Positions 37,579 to 48,172 of a stretch of DNA of 64,000 nt are shown one piece after another (position 1 is the stretch's first letter; each line of letters opens with the position of its first letter). Origin of the DNA: Massilia aquatica. Lineage in GTDB: Bacteria > Pseudomonadota > Gammaproteobacteria > Burkholderiales > Burkholderiaceae_D. The stretch lies in assembly GCF_011682045.1 (NCBI RefSeq), contig NZ_VVIW01000011.1, positions 1 to 64,000 on the forward strand, given 5' to 3'. The notes beneath the pieces were generated by a model. It was not told the origin of the DNA. It saw only the letters and a program-made list of their open reading frames with translations, and did no database searches. A program made the translations under genes and the position numbers.

Positions 37579-38070
37579 CTAGCCGGCGCGCGCCGCCAGC
37601 AATTCCTGCGCGACCGTGGTGCAGGCTTCCACATGGTCGTAGCCAAGCTTGCGGAACACGGTAAACCCGATCGCCGCCGACGCCAGCTGGCCGGCCAGCG
37701 GTATGAAGCGCGCAGCCGACTTGGCCAGCACCTTCGTGGCGCTGCGCTTGAGCATCCGCAGCGCCAGCTGGCGCGTGACCAGTTTCCCGACCATCATTCC
37801 ACCAAACCCCGCCGCCGCGCCGAACACAATGCGCCTGTAGGCCGGCTGCAAGTGCTCGACCTGTTCGGCAGTCAGGCCAAAGGCCGCATTGACGTCGTTT
37901 ACCAGACCGGTCAGCATGGTCAGGTCGGACATGACGTCGAGCCCCGGCACCGGCAGCGCCGATATACCGGCCGAGACAGCCGACCGGTTGCGCACCATGC
38001 GCCGGCATTCCTCGCGGACTTGCAAAATAGCTTCCGCATTGCCCGGAATGGTTGTCAAGTCATCTTTCAT
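37579..38070 (-). CDS. DUF697/EcsC-like hypothetical protein
   Basis: 163 residues. Residues about 30-65 (SAGISALPVPGLDVMSDLTM) resemble the DUF697/EcsC opening, followed by a Gly/Ala-rich hydrophobic segment (YRRIVFGAAAGFGGMMVGKL) and a second one (IPLAGQLASAAIGFTVFRKL), suggesting peripheral or hairpin membrane association. Function unknown. Convergent with minE, monocistronic. Confidence 0.65.
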   Translation of the reverse strand: MKDDLTTIPGNAEAILQVREECRRMVRNRSAVSAGISALPVPGLDVMSDLTMLTGLVNDVNAAFGLTAEQVEHLQPAYRRIVFGAAAGFGGMMVGKLVTRQLALRMLKRSATKVLAKSAARFIPLAGQLASAAIGFTVFRKLGYDHVEACTTVAQELLAARAG

Positions 38071-38310
38071 GGTGCTCCTTTCGATATGTAAATTTCCGTC
38101 AAGACTTAAAATGTCGATTGAAATCGGCGTTTTTCCAGTGTACCGTGTAATGAAACGAGGCGATGTACGACAGACCAGTTCGTTGCCGGATGTAAATTAA
38201 TGTGTTCCAATTTAGTGTTGCTTTGTAAAAGTCTGTTATATTCAGAGTAACTATTCATTAGCAATAGTAGGACACTTCCTACAACACGTTTTTACGTTCG
38301 ACACGCCACC

Positions 38311-39000
38311 ATGAGAATTGCCGTCCTAGACAATGACCGTAGCCAGGCAGACCTGATCTGCCAGGTGCTGACCTCCGCCGGGCACGTCTGTCAGTCGTTT
38401 GACAGTGGTAAAGATTTGCTCGGGCAGCTGCGTAAAGACAGCATCGACATGCTGATCCTCGACTGGCAGGTGGCCGACATGAACGGCACCGAAGTACTGC
38501 GCCGCGCCAAGGAAAAGCTGCCCTCCACCACCCCCATGATGTTCCTCACCAGTAGCTCGGCCGAAGACGACATCGTGGCTGGCATCGGCGCCGGCGCCGA
38601 CGATTACATGGTCAAGCCGCTGCGCCGCGGCGAACTGGTGGCGCGCGTGCAAGCCCTGCTGCGGCGCGCCTATCCGGCCCAGAACGGGGCTGAACAATTG
38701 CAGTTCGGACCGTATATTTTCGAAACCCGGCCGGGGCGATTGTTAATGGATGGCAACGTGATCGAGGTCACGCACAAAGAATTCTACCTGGCACTGTTGT
38801 TTTTTCGGAATATCGGCCGCCCGCTGTCGCGCGCGTATATTCATGAAGCGGTGTGGATCCGCGAAACGGCGGTGCCGTCGCGCACCATGGATACCCACGT
38901 GTCGCGCGTAAGAAACAAATTGCAGCTGCGGCCGGAGAACGGCTTCCGGCTGGTGCCGGTGTACAGCTATGGCTATCGGCTGGAAAAGCTGGGGACGTGA
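38311..39000 (+). CDS. OmpR/PhoB-type response regulator, orphan
   Basis: 229 residues. Receiver domain with acidic pair Asp7/Asp9, phosphoacceptor Asp51 (LILDWQVAD), Thr80 and Lys102 (MVKPL). C-terminal winged-helix domain about 128-226 (THKEFYLALLFFRN, RTMDTHVSRVRNKL, VYSYGYRLEKL). No histidine kinase is adjacent: upstream is a divergent DUF697-like gene, downstream is hemA on the same strand 188 bases away. The target genes cannot be told. Confidence 0.9.
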   Translation: MRIAVLDNDRSQADLICQVLTSAGHVCQSFDSGKDLLGQLRKDSIDMLILDWQVADMNGTEVLRRAKEKLPSTTPMMFLTSSSAEDDIVAGIGAGADDYMVKPLRRGELVARVQALLRRAYPAQNGAEQLQFGPYIFETRPGRLLMDGNVIEVTHKEFYLALLFFRNIGRPLSRAYIHEAVWIRETAVPSRTMDTHVSRVRNKLQLRPENGFRLVPVYSYGYRLEKLGT

Positions 39001-39188
39001 GTACAAGCGCGGCCGCCAAGGCCGCCCTTGCTGGCGCTGCCGGAACCGGCTCCCCGCAAAGGCGGGGATGAGGGGATCGACGGTCTGCCGTGCCAATCGT
39101 TGCCCACCCGCACCAAAAAACCCTCCTTTCAGTAGGTCCTTGACACATCACGGTATAATGGCGCTACCCATCCGTACACTGTAAAGCC

Positions 39189-40463
39189 ATGCAACTGCTC
39201 GCCGTCGGCCTCAATCACACCACCGCACCGGTCTCGCTTCGCGAGCAGCTGGCGCTTGCGCCCGACCAGCTCGGCCAGGCGGTGCAGGCTGCGCGCGGCT
39301 GGTTTGCCCGCATCGACAACCGTGGCGGCGACGAAGCGGCAATCCTCTCGACCTGCAACCGCACCGAGATGTACGCCGCCAGCGATGTCGCCAATCCGCT
39401 CGATGCGAGCGCCCACTTCCTGGCCGATTACCACAAGCTCAACTTCGCCGAACTGCGCCCGCATCTGTACATGCTGCCGCACGATGCCGCCGTGCGCCAT
39501 GCATTCCGGGTCGCCTCGGGGCTCGATTCCATGGTGCTGGGCGAACCGCAGATCCTCGGCCAGATGAAAGACGCGATGCGCCTGGCCGACGAAGCCGGGG
39601 GCCTGGGCACCTATCTGCACCAGCTGTTCCAGCGCAGTTTTTCGGTGGCCAAGGAAGTGCGCAGCACCACTGAAATCGGCGCCCACAGCGTGTCGATGGC
39701 GGCCGCCGCGGTGCGCCTGTCGCAGCGCATCTTCGACAAGATCTCCGACCAGAACGTGCTGTTCATCGGCGCCGGCGAAATGATCGAGCTGTGCGCCACC
39801 CACTTCGCGGCCCAGAACCCGAAAAACATCACCATCGCCAACCGCACCATGGAGCGCGGCGAAACGCTGGCGCACCGTTTCAACGGCAAGGCGATCCGCC
39901 TGGCCGCGCTGCCCGAGCAGCTGGCGCAGTTCGACATCGTCATCTCGTGCACCGCGTCCTCGCTGCCGCTCATTGGCCTGGGCCTGGTCGAACGCGCGAT
40001 CAAGACGCGCCGCCACAAACCCATGTTCATGGTCGACCTGGCGGTGCCGCGCGATATCGAGCCCGAAGTCGGCCGCCTCGACGACGTGTTCTTGTATACC
40101 GTCGACGACCTCGGACAAGTCGTCCAGACCGGGCTGGAGAGCCGCCAGGCCGCCGTGGCCCAGGCCGAGGCCATCATCGAAACGCGGGTGCAGTCGTTCA
40201 TGCACTGGATGGACGACCGCGCCATGGTGCCCGTCATCCAGGACCTGCAAGAAAACAGCGAAGCGATGCGCCTGTTCGAGCTCGAACGCGCCAAAAAAAT
40301 GCTGGCGCGCGGCGACGATGTCGACGCCGTGCTCGACGCCCTCTCCAAGGGCCTGACCGCCAAGTTCCTGCACGGCCCGCAGCAGGCGCTGCACCGCGCC
40401 CAGGGCGACGAGCGCGCCCGTCTGGCCACCTTGCTGCCCCAGTTGTTCCGCGGCCGCCGTTAG
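39189..40463 (+). CDS. hemA: Glutamyl-tRNA reductase
   Basis: 424 residues. Catalytic Cys56 in [15 protein letters not shown]-binding [13 protein letters not shown], and the C-terminal dimerisation helix ([13 protein letters not shown] to the end). It makes glutamate-1-semialdehyde, the first committed step of tetrapyrrole synthesis by the C5 path. Followed by prfA at 78 bases and then prmC, an arrangement conserved in many bacteria. A TATAAT at 39154 sits 30 bases upstream but has no well-spaced -35. Confidence 0.97.
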   Translation: MQLLAVGLNHTTAPVSLREQLALAPDQLGQAVQAARGWFARIDNRGGDEAAILSTCNRTEMYAASDVANPLDASAHFLADYHKLNFAELRPHLYMLPHDAAVRHAFRVASGLDSMVLGEPQILGQMKDAMRLADEAGGLGTYLHQLFQRSFSVAKEVRSTTEIGAHSVSMAAAAVRLSQRIFDKISDQNVLFIGAGEMIELCATHFAAQNPKNITIANRTMERGETLAHRFNGKAIRLAALPEQLAQFDIVISCTASSLPLIGLGLVERAIKTRRHKPMFMVDLAVPRDIEPEVGRLDDVFLYTVDDLGQVVQTGLESRQAAVAQAEAIIETRVQSFMHWMDDRAMVPVIQDLQENSEAMRLFELERAKKMLARGDDVDAVLDALSKGLTAKFLHGPQQALHRAQGDERARLATLLPQLFRGRR

Positions 40464-40540
40464 CGCTTGCGCCGCCGTTCTGCCAGGCTGCGCTCGCGCG
40501 GCCTGTCCCTGTCAGTCCCCCTCACCTTTACCTGAACCCT

Positions 40541-41617
40541 ATGAAACCATCGATGCTGGCCAAGCTGGATCAACTGGCCAACCGACTTGTCGAACTTGAC
40601 GAATTGCTCATGAGCGAAGGCGCGACCTCGAACATGGACGCCTACCGCAAGATGACGCGCGAGCACGCCGAAATCGGCCCGCTGGTGGCCTTGTTCAAGG
40701 AGTACCAGCTGGCCCAGGACGATATCGCCCAGGCGCAGGAAATGCTGGCGGACCCCGAGATGAAGGACTTCGCGCAGGAAGAAATCGAAGCCGGCAAGGC
40801 GCGCGTGGCGCAGCTGGAAATGGATCTGCAGAAGATGCTGCTGCCGAAGGACGTCAACGACGAGCGCAACATTTTTCTGGAAATCCGCGCCGGCACCGGC
40901 GGCGACGAGTCGGCCCTGTTTGCGGGCGACCTGCTGCGCATGTACGTGCGCTTCGCCGAGCGCAATCGCTGGCAGGTCGAAACGGTCTCGGAATCGGTCT
41001 CGGACCTGGGCGGCTACCGCGAAGTGATCGTGCGCCTGATCGGCAACGGCGCCTACTCCAAGCTCAAGTTCGAGTCGGGCGGACACCGCGTGCAGCGTGT
41101 GCCGGCCACCGAAACCCAGGGCCGCATCCACACCTCGGCCTGCACCGTGGCGGTGATGCCGGAAGCGGACGAAGTCGAAGACGTCAACATCAACCCGGCC
41201 GACCTGCGCATCGATACCTACCGCGCCTCGGGCGCCGGCGGGCAGCACATCAACAAGACCGATTCGGCGGTGCGCATCACCCACCTGCCGACCGGGATCG
41301 TGGTCGAATGCCAGGACGACCGCAGCCAGCACAAGAACAAGGCTTCGGCGCTGAAGGTGCTGGCGGCGCGCATCAAGGACGTGCAGCTGCGCGAGCAGCA
41401 GTCGAAGGAAGCGGCCACCCGCAAAAGCCTGATCGGCTCGGGCGACCGCAGCGAGCGGATTCGCACCTATAACTTCCCGCAGGGCCGCATGACGGATCAC
41501 CGCATCAACCTGACCTTGTATAAACTCGACTTCATCATGGACGGCGAACTGACCGAACTGACTAACGCGCTGGCGGCCGAACACCAGGCCGAATTGCTGG
41601 CGGCCCTGGGCGATTAA
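40541..41617 (+). CDS. prfA: Peptide chain release factor 1
   Basis: 358 residues from the ATG at 40541. The anticodon-mimic tripeptide is PAT (188-190) and the peptidyl hydrolysis motif is GGQ (233-235). RF1 recognises UAA and UAG. The open frame extends far upstream inside hemA, which I treat as a shadow. The Gln of GGQ is the target of PrmC, encoded two genes downstream. Confidence 0.97.
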   Translation: MKPSMLAKLDQLANRLVELDELLMSEGATSNMDAYRKMTREHAEIGPLVALFKEYQLAQDDIAQAQEMLADPEMKDFAQEEIEAGKARVAQLEMDLQKMLLPKDVNDERNIFLEIRAGTGGDESALFAGDLLRMYVRFAERNRWQVETVSESVSDLGGYREVIVRLIGNGAYSKLKFESGGHRVQRVPATETQGRIHTSACTVAVMPEADEVEDVNINPADLRIDTYRASGAGGQHINKTDSAVRITHLPTGIVVECQDDRSQHKNKASALKVLAARIKDVQLREQQSKEAATRKSLIGSGDRSERIRTYNFPQGRMTDHRINLTLYKLDFIMDGELTELTNALAAEHQAELLAALGD

Positions 41618-41722
41618 GCGTTTGATAAGCACACGGTCAGCCGGACGTTGTAGACTGTGCAATGCGGCGTACCCGGGCCGCATGTCACGACATACATAAG
41701 AACACTACTAGGACTTGAAACG

Positions 41723-42196
41723 ATGCCCAACAACCGCACGATCCTGATGACCCTTTCCGCCATCTGCTTCGCCCTGCTGGGCGCGGCGCTGTATCTGCAG
41801 CACTACAAGAACATGCTGCCATGCCCGCTGTGCGTAATCCAGCGCTACGCCTATTTCTTCTGCGGCCTGGTGTGCCTGGCGGCGGCGTCGGCCAAGCAGT
41901 TCAAATTGTGGAGCTTCTTCGGCCTGGCCGGTTCCCTGGCCGGCCTGTTCTACGCCGGCAAGCAGTTGTGGGTACTGGCCCATCCGGGTCTGTCGTGCGG
42001 CATCGACCCGATGCAGACCGTGCTCAATAAAATCCCCACCGCCGTCTACCTGCCATGGATCTTCGAGGCCGACGGCCTGTGCGAAGATGCGGTCGACACC
42101 CTGCTCGGCCTGTCGATCCCGCAATGGTCGGCCCTCTGGTTCGCCATCATCAGCGCCTCGCTGCTGTTCGTGCTGGTACGGCGCGGCAGCCGCTGA
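41723..42196 (+). CDS. dsbB: Disulfide bond formation protein B
   Basis: 157 residues from the ATG at 41723, with AGGA upstream. Four membrane helices. The first redox pair is Cys34/Cys37 (PCPLC), the second Cys92 and Cys120 in the second periplasmic loop, as in E. coli DsbB. It reoxidises DsbA and passes electrons to quinone. It sits between prfA and prmC, and its stop overlaps the prmC start by one base (TGATG). Confidence 0.95.
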   Translation: MPNNRTILMTLSAICFALLGAALYLQHYKNMLPCPLCVIQRYAYFFCGLVCLAAASAKQFKLWSFFGLAGSLAGLFYAGKQLWVLAHPGLSCGIDPMQTVLNKIPTAVYLPWIFEADGLCEDAVDTLLGLSIPQWSALWFAIISASLLFVLVRRGSR

Positions 42197-43023
42197 TGGT
42201 GCTCGCCGGCCAGCGCATCGGCGCGCTGCAAACGCTGCTGCCGCTCGAGCCGCTGGAAAACCGCATCCTGGCCTGCCATGCGCTGGGCATCACGCGCATC
42301 GGCCTGATCACCCAGTCGGAACGGCTGCTCACCGACGCTGAAGCGGCCACGCTGGCGGCGCTGGTGGAGCGGCGCCTGGCGGGCGAGCCGATTGCCTACA
42401 TCGTCGGCCGGCGCGAATTCTATGGCCTCGATTTCGCCGTCAACGCGGCGGTACTGATTCCCCGTCCCGATACGGAACTGCTGGTCGAGCTGGCGCTCGA
42501 ACGCCTGCCCGTGCGCGGCCGCATGCTCGACATGGGCACCGGCAGCGGCGCCATCGCGGTGGCCGTGGCGCACACCCGACCCGACGCCGGCGTCACCGCG
42601 CTCGACGTCAGCGGCGCCGCGCTGGCCGTGGCGCGCGCCAACGCGCAAGCGAACCGCGCCGCCGTGCGCTTCGTGCAAAGCGACTGGTTCGGCGCCATCG
42701 CCGCCGAATCGTTCGACCTGATCGTCGCCAATCCCCCCTACATCGCCGACGGCGACGTCCACCTGTCCCGGGGCGACCTGCGCTTCGAGCCGGCCGGCGC
42801 GCTGACCGACCATGCCGACGGCCTGTCGGCGCTGCGCACCATTGTGGCTGGCGCGCCACACCATCTGGCGCCGGGCGGCTGGCTGCTGATGGAGCACGGC
42901 TACGACCAGGCGGCCCAGGTGCGCGCCCTGCTGGCGGCCGGCGGCTACAGCGAGGTGCAGAGCTGGCGCGACCTGGCCGGCATCGAGCGCGTGAGCGGCG
43001 CACGGGCCGGCGGCGCAACATAA
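42196..43023 (+). CDS. prmC: Release factor glutamine methyltransferase
   Basis: 275 residues, start ATG overlapping the dsbB stop. SAM-binding MLDMGTGSGAIAVA and the substrate motif NPPY (IVANPPYIADG). The N-terminal helical domain binds the release factor; EPIAYIVGRREFYGLDF is the typical linker. It methylates the GGQ glutamine of RF1 and RF2. The frame continues upstream to 42055 but that part overlaps dsbB. Confidence 0.95.
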   Translation: MVLAGQRIGALQTLLPLEPLENRILACHALGITRIGLITQSERLLTDAEAATLAALVERRLAGEPIAYIVGRREFYGLDFAVNAAVLIPRPDTELLVELALERLPVRGRMLDMGTGSGAIAVAVAHTRPDAGVTALDVSGAALAVARANAQANRAAVRFVQSDWFGAIAAESFDLIVANPPYIADGDVHLSRGDLRFEPAGALTDHADGLSALRTIVAGAPHHLAPGGWLLMEHGYDQAAQVRALLAAGGYSEVQSWRDLAGIERVSGARAGGAT

Positions 43024-43070
43024 GTTCTGCGGTGCAAGGTGCGCGCCATCCCCTTTGCTAAAATGACCAG

Positions 43071-44891
43071 ATGCGCAAACTGATCGCCACCTGTGTCCTG
43101 ATGCTCGCCCCGCTCGCCGCCGGCGCGGGTCAGGCCGCCGTACCCGAACGGGCGGCGCAAGACCGGCCGCCGGCCGAACGCCCTGTGGCCGAACGCCTGA
43201 CGGCGGACCAGCAGGCGCGCGCGCTGTTCGACGGCGACTGGGAATGGCGCCTGCAAAACCAGCCCGAATACGCCACCTCGGTGGGCGACTACCGCTACGA
43301 CGCGGCCCTGAGCGACACTACCCTGGCCGCCAGCCGCGCCGCCAATGCGCACCAGCGCAAGATGCTCGACCAGGCCAGGCAGATCGAACGCGACAAACTC
43401 AGTGCGCAGCAGCAGCTGTCCTACGACCTGTTCGTGTGGGAGAAGGAGCAGGCGGTCAAGGCGGCCGCCCTGTACCCGTTCCAGGCGCAGCCGCTGAGCG
43501 CCTACGCGGGCGTGCACATCACCCTGGCGCAACTGGCCGCGCAGATGCCGTTCGCCACCGAGGGCGACTACCGCAACTACCTGGCGCGCCTGGACGCGGT
43601 GCCGGCCCACGTTACGGGACTGATCGAGCAACTGCGCGAAGGCATGCGCAGCGGCTGGGTGGCGCCCAGGGTGACCGTGCGCGCGGTGCCGCCGCTGCTC
43701 AGGCAACTGCGCGAAAACGCGGTCGACGGCCCGCTCGGCCTGCCGTTCCGCCAGATCCCGGCGAGCATCGACAAACCGGTGCGCGACGCCCTGGCGCTGG
43801 CCGGCCCGGTAGCGCTGCGCAACCGCGTGGCGCCGGCGCTGCAGGAGCTGGAAGACTTCCTGCGCACCGAATACGTGCCGGTCGCGCGCGAGTCGATCGC
43901 GGCCAGCGCGCTGCCCTCCGGCCTCGATTACTACCTGCTGGCGGTGACGCGCCAGACCACCATCGAAATGGCGCCGGCCGCCATCCACGCGCTCGGCATC
44001 AGGGAAGTGGCGCGCCTGCGCGGCGAGATGACGGCGGCCATCGCGCGCACCGGTTTTAGCGGCAGCTTCGCCCAGTTCATCGTGTTCGCCAAGACCGATC
44101 CGCGCCTGTTCTACACCAGCGGCGACGCGCTGCTGGCGCGCTACCGGCGCATCATCACGCGCGCCAACGCGGCCGTGCCGAAACTGTTCGCGGCCGCGCC
44201 CACCCAGGAAGTACAGGTCAAGGCGGCCAGCGGCGCCGGCACCGACAAACTCGGCGCGGCCTGGTACGAAGCCGGCGCCGCCGACCGGCCGGCGGCGTTC
44301 GTGGTCAACACCTCGCTGATGGAAACGCGCCCCATGTGGGAGATGGAAACGCTGGCCCTGCACGAAGCGCTGCCCGGCCACCACCTGCAGGTGGCGCGCG
44401 CGGCCGACATCGCCGAGCTGCCGGCCTTCCGCCGCCACGGCTGGCACGGCGCGTATGGCGAAGGCTGGGCCCTGTACGCCGAGACGCTCGGCCCTGAACT
44501 GGGTTTTTACAAGGATGCATTTTCCGCCTTTGGCCACCTGAACGCCGAGATGTTCCGCGCGGTGCGGCTGGTGGTCGATACCGGCATCCACACCCAGGGC
44601 TGGACGCGCCAGCAGGCGATCGACTACATGAACGCCAACACCGCCAACGCCCCGGGCGACAACGAGCTGGAAGTGGACCGCTACATCGCCTGGCCGGCGC
44701 AGGCGCTCGGCTACAAGGTCGGGCAGCTGAAAATCCGCGCCCTGCGCGACAAGGCGCAGGCGGCGCTGGGCGACAAATTCGATATCCGGCGCTTTCACAG
44801 CGTGGTGCTCGATAACGGGCCGCTGACGCTGGCGCTGCTCGAACAGCAGGTCGACGCCTGGATCGCGGCCGCCAAAAAGCCGGCGTCCTGA
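43071..44891 (+). CDS. DUF885 family exported metallohydrolase-like protein
   Basis: 606 residues with a signal peptide (MRKLIATCVLMLAPLAAGAGQA). The family signature LHEALPGHHLQ gives a HE-x(4)-HH zinc-site candidate, and EGWALYAE downstream supplies a Glu that could be the third ligand. DUF885 proteins look like M32-type peptidases but their substrates are unknown. Likely periplasmic. 47 bases after prmC on the same strand; it may be cotranscribed. Confidence 0.88.
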   Translation: MRKLIATCVLMLAPLAAGAGQAAVPERAAQDRPPAERPVAERLTADQQARALFDGDWEWRLQNQPEYATSVGDYRYDAALSDTTLAASRAANAHQRKMLDQARQIERDKLSAQQQLSYDLFVWEKEQAVKAAALYPFQAQPLSAYAGVHITLAQLAAQMPFATEGDYRNYLARLDAVPAHVTGLIEQLREGMRSGWVAPRVTVRAVPPLLRQLRENAVDGPLGLPFRQIPASIDKPVRDALALAGPVALRNRVAPALQELEDFLRTEYVPVARESIAASALPSGLDYYLLAVTRQTTIEMAPAAIHALGIREVARLRGEMTAAIARTGFSGSFAQFIVFAKTDPRLFYTSGDALLARYRRIITRANAAVPKLFAAAPTQEVQVKAASGAGTDKLGAAWYEAGAADRPAAFVVNTSLMETRPMWEMETLALHEALPGHHLQVARAADIAELPAFRRHGWHGAYGEGWALYAETLGPELGFYKDAFSAFGHLNAEMFRAVRLVVDTGIHTQGWTRQQAIDYMNANTANAPGDNELEVDRYIAWPAQALGYKVGQLKIRALRDKAQAALGDKFDIRRFHSVVLDNGPLTLALLEQQVDAWIAAAKKPAS

Positions 44892-45034
44892 CACGGCCGC
44901 ATTGCATATAAAATAATCTTTGTTTTAAAATCCACGCCCCATCCCGGCAGGAAAACCAGACCTCAGGCGCGCTGGCCGGATTTCGGTTAATCTCGCAGCA
45001 CTTACCTATTTGGCAGTACAAGAAAGGATTCACC

Positions 45035-46627
45035 GTGTCGAACCAACTGACCCGCCGCCTGGCCCTGCTCGACGATGATGAACACCGCGCCCTGCTGGGC
45101 CAGGGCCTGCGCGGCATCGAGCGCGAAACGCTGCGCGTGGACCGCGCCGGACGCCTGGCGCGCACCCCGCACCCGGAGGCGCTGGGGGCCGCCCTGACCC
45201 ACCCGCAGATCACCACCGACTACGCCGAAGCCCTGCTCGAATTCATCACGCCGGCCGAAAACGATATCGGCACCACCCTGCACAAGCTCGACGCCATCCA
45301 CCGCTACGCCTACACCAAGCTGGGCGACGAAATGCTGTGGAGCGAGTCGATGCCGTGCGAGCTGCCGGGCGAAGCGGAAATCGACATCGCCTGGTACGGC
45401 AAGTCGAACATCGGCATGCTCAAACACGTGTACCGGCGCGGCCTGGCGCTGCGCTACGGTAAAGCGATGCAGTGCATCGCCGGCATCCACTACAACTACT
45501 CGCTGCCGGAGCAGATGTTCCAGCTGTTTTCCAGCAGCGAAGGCGTCGCCCAGGAACGGCGCAGCGCGCTGCGCGACTTCCAGTCCGAAAGCTACATCGC
45601 CCTGATCCGCAACTTCCGCCGCTACAGCTGGCTGCTGATGTACCTGTTCGGCGCCTCGCCGGCGCTCTCCACCGGCTTTTTGCGCGGCCGTGAGCACCAG
45701 CTCGAAAAACTCTCCGAAGACACCCTGTACCTGCCATACGCGACCAGCCTGCGCATGAGCGACCTCGGTTACCAGAACGATGCGCAATCGGGCCTGACCC
45801 CGCACGAGAACTCGCTCGAGAGCTACGTCAGCAGCCTGATGGACGCCGTCAACCGCCCGTACAAGCCGTACCAGGCGCTCGGCACCAAGCGCGATGGCGA
45901 ATGGATCCAGCTCTCGACCAACGTGCTGCAGATCGAGAACGAATACTATTCGACCATCCGGCCGAAACGCGTGATCCGCACCGGCGAGCGTCCGGTGCAG
46001 GCGCTGTGCAAGCGCGGCGTGCAGTACATCGAAGTGCGCTGCCTCGATGTCGATCCGTTCGAGGCAATCGGCATCAGCGTCGAAACCGGCCGCTTCATGG
46101 ATGCCTTCCTGCTGTTTTGCGCGCTCGACGAGAGCCCGCTGATCAACCACATGGAAAGCCAGGTCCACGCGCGCAATTTCGCGCGCACGGTAAAAGAAGG
46201 CCGCCGTCCCGGCTTGACCCTGACCCGCAATGGCGAAGAGATCGGGCTGCAGGCCTGGGCCAATGAACTGATCGGGCGCATCGCCCCGGTGGCGGCGCTG
46301 CTCGACAGCGCCCATAACGACGACGGCGTGCATGCCGCTTCGCTGGCGGCGCAGCGCGCCAAGGTCGCCAATCCGGGCCTGACGCCATCGGCGCGGGTGC
46401 TCGACGAAGTGCGCGCGCTCGGCTCCTCGGCCGCCTTCGGCCTGCGCCAGAGCGAGCTGCATGCGGCCGCGTTCCGCGACAGCCCCTTGATGCCGGCCGA
46501 AGCGGCGTTGTTCGACGAGATGGCGGGGGCCTCGCTGGCCGAACAGGCCATCATCGAGGAGACCCCGAGCGGCAGCTTCGACGACTTCGTGGCGGCTTAC
46601 AACAGCAGCACACTCTGTGGTGACTGA
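45035..46627 (+). CDS. gshA: Glutamate-cysteine ligase
   Basis: 530 residues, GTG start with AGAAAGGA upstream. The class I (gammaproteobacterial) GshA pattern is seen: [16 protein letters not shown] at the N terminus, [18 protein letters not shown]-like segment [20 protein letters not shown] and [10 protein letters not shown]. It joins glutamate and cysteine in the first step of glutathione synthesis. gshB is not in the window. The next gene begins 14 bases later. Confidence 0.93.
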   Translation: MSNQLTRRLALLDDDEHRALLGQGLRGIERETLRVDRAGRLARTPHPEALGAALTHPQITTDYAEALLEFITPAENDIGTTLHKLDAIHRYAYTKLGDEMLWSESMPCELPGEAEIDIAWYGKSNIGMLKHVYRRGLALRYGKAMQCIAGIHYNYSLPEQMFQLFSSSEGVAQERRSALRDFQSESYIALIRNFRRYSWLLMYLFGASPALSTGFLRGREHQLEKLSEDTLYLPYATSLRMSDLGYQNDAQSGLTPHENSLESYVSSLMDAVNRPYKPYQALGTKRDGEWIQLSTNVLQIENEYYSTIRPKRVIRTGERPVQALCKRGVQYIEVRCLDVDPFEAIGISVETGRFMDAFLLFCALDESPLINHMESQVHARNFARTVKEGRRPGLTLTRNGEEIGLQAWANELIGRIAPVAALLDSAHNDDGVHAASLAAQRAKVANPGLTPSARVLDEVRALGSSAAFGLRQSELHAAAFRDSPLMPAEAALFDEMAGASLAEQAIIEETPSGSFDDFVAAYNSSTLCGD

Positions 46628-46641
46628 CAGAGCGAGCGGTC

Positions 46642-47685
46642 GTGCTGACCTTTTATAACGAGCACCACGCCCAGCACCGCGGACGCCACGAGATGTTCCG
46701 CGGCGCCCTCGTGCCCTGCTTCGAAAAGCCGGAGCGGGTCGAGATGGTGCTGGCCGAATTCGAACGGCGCGGCCTGGGCAAGGTGGTCACGCCGCACGGC
46801 GTGTCGCTCGTTTCGCTCGAACGCATCCACACGCCGCGCTACCTGCATTTTCTGCGCAGCGCCTGGAGCGAGTGGGTCGCGCTCGACGAAGCCAATGCCG
46901 ACAAGGACGCGTTTCCGTCGGTCTGGCCGATCCGCGGCATGCGCACCGATATCGAGCCCGATAATTTCGCCGCGCGCATGGGCCTGTACTCGATGGACAG
47001 CGGCACCCCGCTCACGGCCGGCACCTGGATCGCCGCCAAGACCGGGGCCGACTGCGCGGTCAACGCCGCGCATGCGCTGCGCCTGGGCGAACGCGGCACC
47101 TTCGCGCTGACCCGCCCTCCCGGCCACCACGCGGGCGCCGATTTTTTCGGCGGCTACTGCTTCCTCAATAATGCCGCGCTGGCGGCCCAGCACCTGCTCG
47201 ACGACGGCGCCAAAAAGGTCGCCATCCTCGATCTCGACTATCACCACGGCAACGGCACGCAGAGCATTTTCTACGGCCGCAAGGACGTGCTGTTCATCTC
47301 GATCCATGCCGACCCGCGCAACGAATATCCGTTCTATCTGGGGCACGCCGGCGAGACCGGCGAAGGCGAAGGCACCGGCTACAACATGAACCTGCCGCTG
47401 GCGGCCGGATCGACCCCGGCCCAGTGGTTCCTGGCGCTGGAATCGGCCTGCGTCAAGCTGGCCAGCTTCGCGCCCGACGCGCTGGTGGTCTCGCTCGGGG
47501 TCGACACTTTCGCGGGCGATCCGCTGTCGTCGTTCACGCTGCAAAGCAGCGATTTTTTGCGCATCGGCGAACGCATCGCGCACACCGGCCTGCCGACCGC
47601 GTTCGTGTTCGAAGGCGGCTACGCGGTCAGCGAAATCGGCATCAACGTGGTCAACGTGCTCGAAGGTTTTGAAACCGCCAACTAG
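46642..47685 (+). CDS. Histone deacetylase / acetylpolyamine amidohydrolase family protein
   Basis: 347 residues, GTG start. Active-site pieces are complete: the His pair in RPPGHHAGADFFGGYCFLNN, zinc ligands Asp and His in ILDLDYHHGNGTQ, the second Asp in VSLGVDTFAGDP, and the final GGYAVSEIG motif. Class II HDAC-like enzymes in bacteria remove acetyl groups from polyamines or proteins. Start MLTFYNEHH is the usual N terminus of the acetylpolyamine subgroup. Lies between gshA and the ElaA gene, probably one operon. Confidence 0.92.
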   Translation: MLTFYNEHHAQHRGRHEMFRGALVPCFEKPERVEMVLAEFERRGLGKVVTPHGVSLVSLERIHTPRYLHFLRSAWSEWVALDEANADKDAFPSVWPIRGMRTDIEPDNFAARMGLYSMDSGTPLTAGTWIAAKTGADCAVNAAHALRLGERGTFALTRPPGHHAGADFFGGYCFLNNAALAAQHLLDDGAKKVAILDLDYHHGNGTQSIFYGRKDVLFISIHADPRNEYPFYLGHAGETGEGEGTGYNMNLPLAAGSTPAQWFLALESACVKLASFAPDALVVSLGVDTFAGDPLSSFTLQSSDFLRIGERIAHTGLPTAFVFEGGYAVSEIGINVVNVLEGFETAN

Positions 47686-47704
47686 GACAATGAAAGAAGC
47701 CACC

Positions 47705-48172
47705 ATGAGCGTCAATCCATCCATCGCCTGGGAATGGCGCCACTTCGACCAGCTCTCCGGCGCCGACCTGTACGCGGTCATGGCCAGCCGCCAGGATGTG
47801 TTCATCCTCGAACAAACCTGCTTGTATCCCGACCTGGACGGCTACGACCAGGGCGCGCACCACCTGCTCGGCTGGCACACGGTCGATGGCGCGCGCGTGC
47901 TGGCCGCCTACCTGCGCTGCATCGCCCCCGGCGTCAAGTTCGACGACATGTCGCTCGGGCGCGTGCTCACCACCAGAGGCGCGCGTGGCGGCGGCAGCGG
48001 ACGCGCCCTGCTGGCCGAAGGCATCGCCCGCGCCGAAGGCCAGCATCCGGGCCAGCGCATCCGCATCGGCGCCCAGCAGCACCTCGAAGCGTTCTACGCC
48101 AGCTTCGGTTTTGCCACCATCAGCGCGCCCTACGACGAAGACGGCATCATGCACGTCGATATGCTGCGCTAA
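47705..48172 (+). CDS. ElaA-type GNAT N-acetyltransferase
   Basis: 155 residues from the ATG at 47705 (a start at 47690 or 47669 is less likely). The ElaA opening is seen (WEWRHFDQLSGADLYAVMAS, then QDVFILEQTC) and the acetyl-CoA loop GARGGGSGRAL. The C-terminal motif FYASFGFATIS is typical of GNAT. Substrate unknown. Its 3' end overlaps the convergent HAF-repeat gene by 26 bases. Confidence 0.88.
   Translation: MSVNPSIAWEWRHFDQLSGADLYAVMASRQDVFILEQTCLYPDLDGYDQGAHHLLGWHTVDGARVLAAYLRCIAPGVKFDDMSLGRVLTTRGARGGGSGRALLAEGIARAEGQHPGQRIRIGAQQHLEAFYASFGFATISAPYDEDGIMHVDMLR

Noticed and set aside
39140-39159. TTGACA and TATAAT upstream of hemA as a promoter
   Set aside because: They are only 8 bases apart, much too close for a sigma-70 pair; one of them may still be used with another partner.
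39791-41617. A 608-codon frame running from inside hemA into prfA, suggesting a fusion
   Set aside because: The part before 40541 is the +1-shifted shadow of hemA with Arg/Ala/Pro composition; RF1 begins at the ATG at 40541.
42945-44894. A 649-codon open frame antisense to the DUF885 gene
   Set aside because: The sense strand has a signal peptide and a zinc motif; the antisense frame has neither.
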